Shown piece after piece: positions 1 to 5,845 of a DNA stretch of 64,000 nucleotides (positions within the stretch are counted from its first letter, which is position 1; each line of letters begins with the position of its first letter). Below the pieces are notes generated by a model that had not been told where the DNA came from, made no database searches, and was given only the letters and a program-made list of their open reading frames with translations. A program made the position numbers and the translations under genes. The stretch covers positions 1-64,000 of the IMG/VR virus record IMGVR_UViG_3300034073_002131. One strand, written 5' to 3'. Source of the DNA: a virus.

Positions 1-83
1 GCCCAGGTGGTGAAATTGGTAGACACGCTGGTCTTAGAAGCCAGTGCTTCGGCGTGACGGTTCGAGTCCGTCCCAGGGCACCA
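1..83 (+). tRNA. tRNA-Leu (TAG)
   Basis: A class II tRNA with a long variable arm, anticodon loop CTTAGAA and an encoded CCA at 81-83. The acceptor strands GCCCAGG and CCAGGGC pair with one A-A mismatch. It begins exactly at the window edge, so further tRNAs may lie upstream. Its CCA is also the first part of a long hairpin (81-179). Confidence 0.95.
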
Positions 84-179
84 TACTAGAGCATATTGGC
101 ACAGTAATATTTTAGCTCGGTGAAAGCCTTGTGCGGAAACCCAGATGCTATAGCTTTACTCTAATATGTTCTAATATGG
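81..179 (+). repeat. CCA/TGG junction hairpin A
   Basis: The 5' arm starts at the CCA of tRNA-Leu (CCATACTAGAGCATATT, 81-97). It pairs with AATATGTTCTAATATGG (163-179), with one mismatch and one G-T pair. An inner stem GCACA/TGTGC is also visible. First member of the hairpin family in this RNA block. Confidence 0.7.
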
Positions 180-281
180 TAGATAGTCAATGTTAAAAAT
201 GGGTATTCAAAGTATCCGTTCCAAAAGGGTGCAAATCCTGATTAAGCATAGAGCTTGGTAAAAACAACATAGACTAGCCAT
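179..281 (+). other. tRNA-like or multi-hairpin domain
   Basis: The helix TAGTC (184-188)/GACTA (272-276) encloses three small hairpins: GGGTAT/GTATCC (201-217), AGG/CCT around 226-238, and AAGC/GCTT (244-256). The domain begins GG and ends GCCA, like a degenerate cloverleaf. A T-arm-like stretch, GGGTGCAAATCC, is present, but I cannot form a normal acceptor stem or anticodon arm. I do not call it a tRNA. Confidence 0.4.
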
Positions 282-465
282 AGTTAAGTATTTTGTTCGT
301 CCTAGGTGAAATAAACAGGACATTGCAGCCCAGAGAAATAAGGGTACCCGGCCGGTATATCCCTAAAGCGGGCTGAAGTTAATCGTAGCCGATCCTTAGC
401 GGGATCATATGGTAGGAAGATTAACTCATGCGCGAGCAGGCAGTAAGCAAAATACTTTACTATGG
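278..465 (+). repeat. CCA/TGG junction hairpin B
   Basis: CCATAGTTAAGTATTTTG (278-295) pairs with CAAAATACTTTACTATGG (448-465) with a single mismatch. The enclosed 150 nt fold into at least three hairpins (299-321, 326-375, 378-425). The closing GG is the first two bases of tRNA-Tyr, so the helix abuts the tRNA 5' end. Confidence 0.75.
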
Positions 466-550
466 ATGCGTAGCCAAACGGTTGACGGCAGCGGGCTGTA
501 AACTCGTGACATAAGAAACGCTGGTGGTTCGAATCCATCCGCATCCACCA
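464..550 (+). tRNA. tRNA-Tyr (GTA)
   Basis: Acceptor GGATGCG/CGCATCC is perfect. The anticodon loop is CTGTAAA, the variable arm is long as usual for bacterial tRNA-Tyr, the T-loop is TTCGAAT and CCA is encoded at 548-550. It is flanked on both sides by long hairpins that share its first GG and its CCA, so it sits inside the candidate large RNA. Confidence 0.95.
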
Positions 551-646
551 TATTGAAGCACATTAGAATCTGTAAAAAGATCAGGGCTGGTACACCACAT
601 ACCTCTCACAGAAAGTATGTATAGACCACAATGTGTTTCAATATGG
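548..646 (+). repeat. CCA/TGG junction hairpin C
   Basis: CCATATTGAAGCACATT (548-564), which includes the CCA of tRNA-Tyr, pairs with AATGTGTTTCAATATGG (630-646). All 17 positions pair, one as G-T. An inner stem ACATAC/GTATGT lies at 597-602/615-620. Confidence 0.75.
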
Positions 647-1008
647 CTGTTGACTGGCCCGATATATGGCACTCTAAAGCCTGAAGTGGGAAAACTTATT
701 TCTAGTCAACATCCGTAATTGCGCTGCTCACGCTGAACCTATAAACTCTAAACTGGTGACTAGGACGGGGTCGTACCCCATAACGATATTAGGCTGAATA
801 ACGATAACAGCTAAGTCTAGAGACCGCAGGGATGAGCACCTGCATATAATACATCCCGCAACGCTTAAATAGTCGTATCCCTAGACTATACTGCGCACTA
901 TGCGAAAAAAGTTACGAGTGATGGTGGACTACGTAATTGGACACTGGAGACCTGCGGGCCGTCGCCCAATAGTAACAAGACACTATGAATCCACTTTAGG
1001 GAGTGGGG

Positions 1009-1102
1009 CCATAGTTCAACTCATACTGATTCGCTGGTGACTGCCAGAGATAGCTCTTTCAGGCTGAAGAATGGGTTTAAGTGAGTTGAACTATGGTTTT
1101 TT
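1009..1102 (+). terminator. CCA/TGG hairpin D, possible 3' end of the large RNA
   Basis: CCATAGTTCAACTCA (1009-1023) and TGAGTTGAACTATGG (1082-1096) are a perfect 15-bp inverted repeat followed by TTTTTT. The 58-nt interior is long for an ordinary intrinsic terminator. The stem sequence belongs to the same family as hairpins A to C. It ends just before the ribosome binding site of the next gene. Confidence 0.55.
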
Positions 1103-1112
1103 GGAGATAGCA

Positions 1113-1439
1113 ATGAGTCGTACTCTAAAAGATAAACCGCATACTATACAGTATCCAGAAGATCACTACTTGTATGATACTGTTCGTGTAGATACTGATC
1201 TAGGCTCAAGAATTGGATTTCGGTACATACAGGTTGCGGGCAAAAAGACTAAAAAACGTAGAAACTACTGTCACTTCCGGTGGTATAGCACAACTCCTAG
1301 TTGGTGGACTCGTATTACAATGACTCGTCCGCAACGACGTAAGAGTCGTATGTGGGAACAAGTCGTAACTAGAGCTGTAGACTTAGAGCTACAAGATCCT
1401 CCACTGCTGGGACGTAAACCACACATATATTATTATTAA
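1113..1439 (+). CDS. hypothetical basic protein, 108 aa
   Basis: I chose the ATG at 1113 because TTGGAG lies six bases upstream. Longer versions would start inside hairpin D. The protein is rich in Arg, Lys, Trp and Tyr (for example KKTKKRRNY near residue 46), which may suit nucleic acid binding, but no domain is recognised. Its stop codon TAA (1437-1439) directly abuts G1 of tRNA-Ala at 1440. RNase P processing there would leave the stop codon as the last bases of the mRNA. Confidence 0.7.
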   Translation: MSRTLKDKPHTIQYPEDHYLYDTVRVDTDLGSRIGFRYIQVAGKKTKKRRNYCHFRWYSTTPSWWTRITMTRPQRRKSRMWEQVVTRAVDLELQDPPLLGRKPHIYYY

Positions 1440-1511
1440 GGGCTGCGCGCAGGGACGCAAAGGTGATTTGCAATCATTTTCCGCTGGGATCGTTACCCAG
1501 GCGGTCCACCA
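1440..1511 (+). tRNA. tRNA-Ala (TGC), unusual T-loop
   Basis: Acceptor GGGCTGC pairs with GCGGTCC (two G-T pairs), anticodon loop TTTGCAA, CCA at 1509-1511. The T-stem CTGGG/CCCAG encloses ATCGTTA instead of the usual TTCRANY, so bases 54 and 58 are A and T. The D-arm is short. Probably a divergent but real tRNA. Confidence 0.75.
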
Positions 1512-1517
1512 TACAAT

Positions 1518-1594
1518 GCAGGGAATAGTGTTAGTGGCAAGCACGTCTGTCTGTGAAACAGAAAGTTAGGGATCGAAACCCGTTCACCTGCCCA
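1518..1594 (+). tRNA. tRNA-His (GTG), unusual T-loop
   Basis: The anticodon stem TCTGT/ACAGA is perfect and encloses CTGTGAA. A G at position -1 faces C73, the histidine identity feature, and CCA is encoded at 1592-1594. The acceptor stem has two mismatches. The T-loop reads ATCGAAA, with A at position 54 as in the preceding tRNA-Ala. Confidence 0.75.
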
Positions 1595-1660
1595 GCCAAA
1601 TAAGATTTGGGAACCAACCCAAACAGCCCCGCAAGGGAACTTAAACACACGGAGATGTGT

Positions 1661-1858
1661 ATGATGGCATATAACGGATTAGACATTATTTCAGTCGATG
1701 TTCCGCTAATGCTTAGATTAATGGAATTTGCTAGAGAAGATGCTACTTCCGATAAGGATTTACACTTTGTAGCAGAGCACCTAATCAGGCTAATGCAAAC
1801 AAATACTCTCCTCACTATGAAACACTATGACGCAATAGTTGATAGAGGGGGTTTTTAA
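1661..1858 (+). CDS. small hypothetical protein, paralogue 1
   Basis: A 65-residue acidic protein. I chose the ATG at 1661 because GGAG lies at 1651-1654; a longer version from a TTG at 1607 is less likely. It shows the pattern V-P-x-L-M-x-R-L-M-E followed later by L-x-x-x-x-Y-x-x-I. The next gene has the same length and pattern, so the two look like a tandem duplication. Its stop overlaps the next start as TAATG. Function unknown. Confidence 0.7.
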   Translation: MMAYNGLDIISVDVPLMLRLMEFAREDATSDKDLHFVAEHLIRLMQTNTLLTMKHYDAIVDRGGF

Positions 1859-2061
1859 TGGGCGATAAATACTATAAGTTCGTAGAGATTGAGGTTAGCC
1901 CTAAACTCATGAAAAAGCTCTTAGAGCACGTAAAAGACCCTAAGGTAACGCAAGATCATATAAACTATATGATGGAAAACTTGATGTGGTTAAGTAAACA
2001 CGACGAGTGCCTTACCCTAGATGAATATGAAGTAATCACAGAGAAACCCATAGTTAGCTAA
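1858..2061 (+). CDS. small hypothetical protein, paralogue 2
   Basis: A 67-residue protein translationally coupled to the upstream gene through TAATG. The match to its neighbour covers nearly the whole length, with a conserved helix-rich core ending LTLDEYEVIT here against LTMKHYDAIV there. Sequence identity is low, so the duplication is old. An intrinsic terminator follows. Confidence 0.75.
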   Translation: MGDKYYKFVEIEVSPKLMKKLLEHVKDPKVTQDHINYMMENLMWLSKHDECLTLDEYEVITEKPIVS

Positions 2062-2068
2062 CTGTGGT

Positions 2069-2104
2069 CAACAAGAAAGCTTGCCGGCTTTCTTTGTTGT
2101 TTTT
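2069..2104 (+). terminator. intrinsic terminator
   Basis: CAACAAGAAAGC (2069-2080) pairs with GCTTTCTTTGTTG (2087-2099), followed by five T. It ends the small paralogue operon. Confidence 0.8.
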
Positions 2105-2139
2105 AAACTCCAAAATAAAAATAAGAACAGGAGAACAAA

Positions 2140-2898
2140 ATGGCAGAATCAATCACACCTGCAGGCATGATGATGAGTGGTGGCGACGGTCTTTTCGGAG
2201 GCGGCGGTCTTATTGGCGGTCTTATCCTAGGCAGCTTGCTACGAAACAACGGCAATCTATTCGGAGGAGACGGCAACGTTGCTGGAGCGGTTCTTCGTAA
2301 CCCGCCCGAGCAGACTCAAGCTAATATGAGTTTAATGAGTGCTATCGGTCAAGTAGACAAAGCCGTAGCTGTTGGTACAGCAGCCATGGAAGCTTCACAG
2401 GCTGCACAAAGCGCAGCCCTAGTTGCAGAAATTGGTCGTACAACTGGCAACCTTGTTAGCCGCGTCGATGCTACTACTGCAGCAGTTAATGCTGGTACTA
2501 TGGTTCTTGCTCAACAACTAAATGGTGTTGAGAAGTCAATCATGGAAAACCGCTATGAGCTTAGCAAAGATATTCAAGCTGATGGCGACAAAACCCGTGC
2601 CCTAATTACTCAACAGTATGAGGCCACACTAAATCGTCAACTTACAGATGCTAACGCAGCAATTATTGCCCTACAAAGTAAACTAGATAATGGTGCGGTC
2701 GCTCGCGGTGTTGAAGTTACTACAACTAACAACATCAATCAGATGCAACAGCAACAGCAACAGCAAGCACAGTGGGGTCAGCTCTACAACGTGCTCTGGG
2801 GCTTAGCTCAAAACATTCGTAGTAACAACGAAGCAATTAATGTTGGCAGCGGCACACTTACTGCTAATCCAACAAACACAAATACAAATATTAGATAA
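2140..2898 (+). CDS. probable structural or surface protein, Gly-rich N-terminus
   Basis: 252 residues with a good ribosome binding site (GGAG). Residues 1-50 are rich in Gly, Leu and Met and could insert in or lie along a membrane. Residues 65-200 are Ala, Gln and Thr rich with heptad-like spacing and probably form a coiled coil. A Gln run of about eight residues (near 204) precedes a short Trp-containing tail. No Cys, signal cleavage site or catalytic motif is visible. The gene precedes a collagen-like protein, which hints at a virion or host-surface role, but this is inference. Confidence 0.75.
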   Translation: MAESITPAGMMMSGGDGLFGGGGLIGGLILGSLLRNNGNLFGGDGNVAGAVLRNPPEQTQANMSLMSAIGQVDKAVAVGTAAMEASQAAQSAALVAEIGRTTGNLVSRVDATTAAVNAGTMVLAQQLNGVEKSIMENRYELSKDIQADGDKTRALITQQYEATLNRQLTDANAAIIALQSKLDNGAVARGVEVTTTNNINQMQQQQQQQAQWGQLYNVLWGLAQNIRSNNEAINVGSGTLTANPTNTNTNIR

Positions 2899-2915
2899 TC
2901 TCTAATTAACTGTTA

Positions 2916-2949
2916 GCCCCCCGTCCAAAAGATGCGGGGGCACTTTTAC
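2916..2949 (+). terminator. GC-rich hairpin, probable terminator
   Basis: GCCCCCCG (2916-2923) pairs with CGGGGGC (2935-2941), followed by ACTTTT. It lies between the 252-residue gene and the collagen-like gene. The T-run is short, so termination may be partial. Confidence 0.6.
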
Positions 2950-2952
2950 TAG

Positions 2953-3540
<588 letters not shown>

Positions 3541-3541
3541 A

Positions 3542-3754
3542 ATGGAACAAGCAATAAGAATTTATCCACATAATTGCACACAACAACAACAAGACTTTAT
3601 TAGACTAGAAGAATCAGTAGATACTCTAGCAGCAGCAAGCCTAGCCCTAGCAAGCCAAGGTGCACACGCATATCAACAATTTATTGATGCGCGTCAAAAT
3701 TTTACACAACTAGTTCGTGCCATGGGCAAGAACTACAGATATGTAGAAATTTAA
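3542..3754 (+). CDS. small hypothetical protein, 70 aa
   Basis: Begins one base after the collagen-like gene stop, in the same operon. Mostly helical, rich in Gln and Ala, with no Trp and one Cys. No domain recognised. A promoter follows directly, so it ends this transcription unit. Confidence 0.65.
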   Translation: MEQAIRIYPHNCTQQQQDFIRLEESVDTLAAASLALASQGAHAYQQFIDARQNFTQLVRAMGKNYRYVEI

Positions 3755-3756
3755 TA

Positions 3757-3785
3757 TTGATTTTACTAGTATAGCCGTGTATAAT
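3757..3785 (+). promoter_or_regulatory. sigma70-type promoter
   Basis: TTGATT (3757-3762), a 17-bp spacer and TATAAT (3780-3785). It drives the gene at 3817 and perhaps the downstream tRNAs. It belongs to the same family as the promoters near 6,540, 10,775, 12,690, 14,602, 15,644 and 23,899. Confidence 0.8.
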
Positions 3786-3816
3786 AATTACTTCGGTGTT
3801 TGAAAAAAGAGAAAAA

Positions 3817-4002
3817 ATGACAAAACAAGAAGCACTACTAATACTTCAAGCTCTGCCGGACGACACCGAAGTAACCATTATTTTAGGTAAACACTCCCAA
3901 CCAAATCGCTGGCAGATGCCGTACACAATATCCTATCCACCAACACCTTATTGGCAAGACCCTTATAAGGTAACTTGTACTAGCTATGAAACCAAAACTT
4001 AA
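3817..4002 (+). CDS. small hypothetical protein, 61 aa
   Basis: The ATG at 3817 lies about 25 bases after the predicted transcription start. An in-frame GTG at 3796 would sit almost at the transcript end, so I prefer the ATG. The protein opens with a short helix rich in Leu and ends in a Pro- and Tyr-rich segment. It overlaps the next small gene by 17 bases. Function unknown. Confidence 0.65.
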   Translation: MTKQEALLILQALPDDTEVTIILGKHSQPNRWQMPYTISYPPTPYWQDPYKVTCTSYETKT

Positions 4003-4108
4003 ACCTCGTAATCCCTATGTGGCACTAGCACACAAACGACGTGCTGGCACACATACCAAAACCCACAAGCAGGTTCGTGGTCAACTCAATCGCAAACTGG
4101 ATGCATAA
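3986..4108 (+). CDS. small basic protein, 40 aa
   Basis: A 40-residue, strongly basic peptide (MKPKLKPRNPYVALAHKRRA at the start), similar in character to short basic proteins seen in other phages. It overlaps the preceding gene by 17 bases. Its last three codons, including TAA (4106-4108), lie inside tRNA-Lys, which starts at 4099. Mature tRNA-Lys and a complete mRNA therefore cannot come from the same transcript. Confidence 0.65.
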   Translation: MKPKLKPRNPYVALAHKRRAGTHTKTHKQVRGQLNRKLDA

Positions 4109-4173
4109 CTCAACGGTAGAGTAACCGGCTTTTAACCGGTAAGCTGTGGGTTCGATTCCCTCTGCATCCACTA
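4099..4173 (+). tRNA. tRNA-Lys (TTT), CCA not encoded
   Basis: Acceptor GGATGCA/TGCATCC is perfect, anticodon arm ACCGG/CCGGT with loop CTTTTAA, T-loop TTCGATT. The bases after A73 are CTA rather than CCA, so the tail must be added by the host. Its 5' end overlaps the preceding gene by 10 bases. Its 3' side leads into hairpin E. Confidence 0.9.
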
Positions 4174-4233
4174 TATTAAAACACATTACTAAGAGTCCAG
4201 GTTCATAGCGTGGCATAGTGTGTTCCAATATGG
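4168..4233 (+). repeat. CCA/TGG junction hairpin E
   Basis: TATTAAAACACATTA (4174-4188) pairs with TAGTGTGTTCCAATA (4216-4230) at 13 of 15 positions, one of them G-T. The arms are bounded by CCA of the tRNA-Lys end and by TGG, whose GG begins the next tRNA. It is the shortest member of the family. Confidence 0.65.
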
Positions 4234-4332
4234 AAGGGTTGCTAATATTGGCCTTAGGGCGAGCCTTATAAACTCGTAAGCACTGTCTAGATAAGGCAGT
4301 TAATGTGGGTTCGATTCCCACCCCTTCTACCA
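4232..4332 (+). tRNA. class II tRNA, anticodon uncertain (TAT or TTA), 9-base loop
   Basis: Acceptor GGAAGGG/CCCTTCT with one G-T pair, a perfect T-arm GTGGG/CCCAC with TTCGATT, encoded CCA, D-stem CTAA/TTAG and a long variable arm (ACTG/CAGT). The anticodon stem GCGAG/CTCGT leaves a nine-base loop CCTTATAAA. If a C-A pair closes it to seven bases, the anticodon reads TAT (Ile). A shifted reading, TTA, would match the stop codon TAA. The long variable arm fits Leu, Ser or Tyr, not Ile. Identity unresolved. Confidence 0.65.
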
Positions 4333-4337
4333 TCAAT

Positions 4338-4431
4338 AGTGAGTTGGCTGAGCGGCTTAAGGCAGCGGTTTGCTAAACCGTCGATTCGGGTCACCCCGGG
4401 TCCGTGGGTTCGAATCCCACACTCACTGCCA
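4338..4431 (+). tRNA. tRNA-Ser (GCT)
   Basis: Acceptor AGTGAGT/ACTCACT, anticodon loop TTGCTAA, long variable arm, T-arm GTGGG/CCCAC, discriminator G and encoded CCA at 4429-4431. Lies five bases after the preceding tRNA. Confidence 0.95.
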
Positions 4432-4442
4432 CGGAGAATACT

Positions 4443-4748
4443 ATGAATTACTCTACAGAAACGCTTATAGCAGCACTAGATGCTATAATTATTAAAGCAA
4501 AAAATGTTAAAAGGGGCGATAGCGTTAGCTGGAATTCAAGCGGCGGTACTGCTCGTGGCAAAGTCACCAAAGTAATTACAGATGGCGAAGAACAAGTTCC
4601 GGGCAGTAGTTTTAAGATTACCGGAACGCCTAATGATCCCGGTGCCTTAATTAGAGTCTATCGCGAAGAGGATGGCAAGTACAAGCCTACAGATACCATT
4701 GTAGGACATAAAGTAAAAACTCTAACAAAAATTCCTGCACTGGATTAA
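4443..4748 (+). CDS. DUF2945 (hypervirulence-associated TUDOR-like) protein
   Basis: 101 residues. The ATG at 4443 follows GGAG inside CACGGAGAATACT, directly after the tRNA-Ser CCA. Residues about 20-98 show the DUF2945 pattern: GDSVSW, a small-residue turn, GKVTKVI, a variable loop, then DPGALIRVYREEDGKY and a final IVGHKVKTL. The family is a small beta-barrel of uncertain function found in bacteria and fungi. No signal peptide, so cytoplasmic. The next gene starts two bases after its stop. Confidence 0.8.
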   Translation: MNYSTETLIAALDAIIIKAKNVKRGDSVSWNSSGGTARGKVTKVITDGEEQVPGSSFKITGTPNDPGALIRVYREEDGKYKPTDTIVGHKVKTLTKIPALD

Positions 4749-4750
4749 CC

Positions 4751-4903
4751 ATGCCTTGCTATAAATGTTCAAATGGTAAGTATAAATATGGTCAACGTGG
4801 CAACTGCCAGTTTGACACCTTAGAGGCTTGTAAAGCTGCTGAAGCAGCTATTCATGCTCGTGAGTCCGAAAAACCTAAAAAAGAACAAAAACCTAAAAAA
4901 TAA
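4751..4903 (+). CDS. small Cys-containing protein, 50 aa
   Basis: Encodes a 50-residue peptide beginning MPCYKCSNGKYKYG, with Cys at 3, 6, 19 and 27 and a Lys-rich tail (KPKKEQKPKK). The CxxC pair and two further Cys could bind one zinc ion. Similar short proteins occur in cyanophages and other environmental phages, with unknown function. Start assigned from position right after the upstream stop. Confidence 0.7.
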   Translation: MPCYKCSNGKYKYGQRGNCQFDTLEACKAAEAAIHARESEKPKKEQKPKK

Positions 4904-4905
4904 AT

Positions 4906-4982
4906 GCACCTATCGTCTAGTGGCCTAGGACAACTCCCTTTCACGGAGTAGATCGCGGGTTCGAATCCCGCTAGGTGTGCCA
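4906..4982 (+). tRNA. tRNA-Glu (TTC)
   Basis: Acceptor GCACCTA/TAGGTGT, anticodon arm ACTCC/GGAGT with CTTTCAC, T-loop TTCGAAT, discriminator G, encoded CCA. Starts two bases after the preceding stop codon. Confidence 0.95.
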
Positions 4983-4986
4983 TATA

Positions 4987-5065
4987 CTGAGTGTATTGTC
5001 AGCCCGGTTAGACGGCCGAGCTTGGAACTCGGAGGCCGCAGGTTCAAATCCTGCCACTCAGACCA
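4987..5065 (+). tRNA. tRNA-Pro (TGG)
   Basis: Acceptor CTGAGTG/CACTCAG, anticodon arm CCGAG/CTCGG with CTTGGAA, T-loop TTCAAAT, encoded CCA. Four bases separate it from tRNA-Glu. Confidence 0.95.
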
Positions 5066-5070
5066 GATAC

Positions 5071-5146
5071 GCCGCTTTAGCTGATGTGGTCATAGCATGG
5101 GTCTGAAGAGCCCGGGAACCTGGTTCGATCCCAGGAGGCGGTACCA
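5071..5146 (+). tRNA. tRNA-Phe (GAA)
   Basis: Acceptor GCCGCTT/AGGCGGT with two G-T pairs, anticodon loop CTGAAGA, T-loop TTCGATC, encoded CCA. Confidence 0.93.
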
Positions 5147-5150
5147 CTAC

Positions 5151-5225
5151 ACCGGATTAGCTCAGTGGTAGAGCAATGTTTTGATAAAGCAGAGGTCACT
5201 GGTTCAATCCCAGTATCCGGTACCA
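5151..5225 (+). tRNA. tRNA-Ile (GAT)
   Basis: Acceptor ACCGGAT/ATCCGGT, anticodon loop TTGATAA, T-loop TTCAATC, encoded CCA. The anticodon stem is weak, with four pairs and one A-G mismatch. Confidence 0.9.
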
Positions 5226-5342
5226 ATTTGAGTTAGCTATAGGACTCAAACCACTATAGCCGTTTACTATCACCGACAAAGATAGCGTCATCCATAACAG
5301 ACGATACGGGTTATGCCGGACAGGTAACCGGCTTTTTCTTTT
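5226..5342 (+). ncRNA. possible small structured RNA ending in a terminator
   Basis: Directly after tRNA-Ile. Successive hairpins TTTGAGT/ACTCAAA (5227-5250), CTATC/GATAG (5267-5285) and CGTC/GACG (5286-5303) are followed by GCCGG/CCGGC (5315-5332) and a T-rich run. It may be a processed small RNA, or simply the trailer of the tRNA transcript with its terminator. Confidence 0.4.
5315..5342 (+). terminator. intrinsic terminator after tRNA cluster
   Basis: GCCGG, loop ACAGGTAA, CCGGC, then TTTTTCTTTTT. It closes the Glu-Pro-Phe-Ile tRNA run. Confidence 0.7.
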
Positions 5343-5369
5343 TACACACACAACACACAAGGTCTTAAC

Positions 5370-5609
5370 ATGCCGACTAAAAATCCCTATGAAATCCGCA
5401 CTGAGTTGCTGCAACTTGCTCAGGGCTATCTTCAACAACAGTTTGAAGCTAACAAACAATTTGCAGAACAAACCTTTCACCAAATGGTAGAACTTGGTAA
5501 AGTTCAGCCTGAAGATTGGGCTAAGCATATGCCCAAGTTTTACGACTTTAAAGACATTTTAGAGAAAGCCAAAGAACTATACGGCTTTGTAAATAATGAA
5601 AGTCGCTGA
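5370..5609 (+). CDS. hypothetical protein, 79 aa
   Basis: ATG after AAGG. Predicted fully helical, with pattern NPYEIRTELLQLAQGYL at the N-terminus and repeated Phe and Gln. Short proteins of this type are common in T4-like phages of marine and freshwater bacteria, function unknown. It overlaps the next gene by 14 bases. Confidence 0.75.
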   Translation: MPTKNPYEIRTELLQLAQGYLQQQFEANKQFAEQTFHQMVELGKVQPEDWAKHMPKFYDFKDILEKAKELYGFVNNESR

Positions 5610-5754
5610 TATGTGGCAGCGCGTCCTGGAATTTGTTCGTCCGTACACGTTCGAGGATTATGTCAAAGAATACGGTCCTAAAGATCATAAAGAACTAGAA
5701 GAACTAGAAAAACGTTGGCTAAGTACTAGTAACTGGTTCAATCGTTCACAATAA
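5596..5754 (+). CDS. small hypothetical protein, 52 aa
   Basis: Overlaps the upstream gene by 14 bases, which suggests translational coupling. Acidic and helical, with a Glu- and Lys-rich middle and a Trp at either end. It ends seven bases before the initiator-like tRNA. No recognised domain. Confidence 0.65.
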   Translation: MKVADMWQRVLEFVRPYTFEDYVKEYGPKDHKELEELEKRWLSTSNWFNRSQ

Positions 5755-5761
5755 CAATTTT

Positions 5762-5835
5762 CGCGGGATAGAGTAAAGGCAATTCAGGAGTCTCATAAGC
5801 TCCAGATGGGGGTTCGATTCCCTCTCCCGCAACCA
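5762..5835 (+). tRNA. tRNA-fMet (CAT), initiator-like
   Basis: C1 faces A72, a mismatch typical of bacterial initiator tRNA; the rest of the acceptor is GCGGGA/TCCCGC. The D-stem has A11-T24, also an initiator feature. The anticodon loop is CTCATAA. The three consecutive G-C pairs expected in the initiator anticodon stem are absent: the stem is GGAGT/GCTCC. CCA is encoded at 5833-5835. Confidence 0.85.
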
Positions 5836-5845
5836 AGGACCACAT

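Larger units (their letters stand above)
84..1102 (+). ncRNA. candidate large structured non-coding RNA with embedded tRNA-Tyr
   Basis: About 1 kb with no credible plus-strand protein gene but many nested hairpins. Four long helices open with CCA and close with TGG: 81-179, 278-465, 548-646 and 1009-1096. Inside are further stems: 299-303/317-321, 326-331/370-375, 378-384/419-425 enclosing 391-395/402-406, 597-602/615-620, 649-655/704-710, 767-770/776-779, 829-834/852-857, 869-874/884-889 and 991-995/1002-1006. The last helix is perfect over 15 bp and is followed by six T, which would suit a 3' end near 1,102. Known large phage and lake-derived RNAs such as GOLLD and ROOL are often next to or around tRNAs, so those are candidate classes. 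The class is inference; the pairing is visible. Confidence 0.6.

Noticed and set aside
190-290. Group I intron core-like strings (TTAAAAATGGG, GCAAATCCTGA, ATAGACTAG)
   Set aside because: No matching S strand to form P7 downstream and no split exon; the flanking tRNAs are complete, so an intron is not supported.
81-550. Permuted tRNA genes (3' half before 5' half) by analogy with the tmRNA
   Set aside because: tRNA-Leu and tRNA-Tyr are complete in normal order, and the bases after hairpin A do not pair with the tRNA-Leu acceptor.
302-672. Minus-strand open frames of 70 and 80 codons
   Set aside because: They run antisense through tRNA-Tyr and the hairpins and have no ribosome binding site.
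2064-2300. 78-codon plus-strand frame rich in Arg
   Set aside because: It is a shifted frame through the terminator and the 252-residue gene, which has the better ribosome binding site.
4232-4332. Ochre suppressor tRNA causing stop-codon reassignment
   Set aside because: Most genes end in TAA and their lengths fit without readthrough; the anticodon itself is ambiguous.
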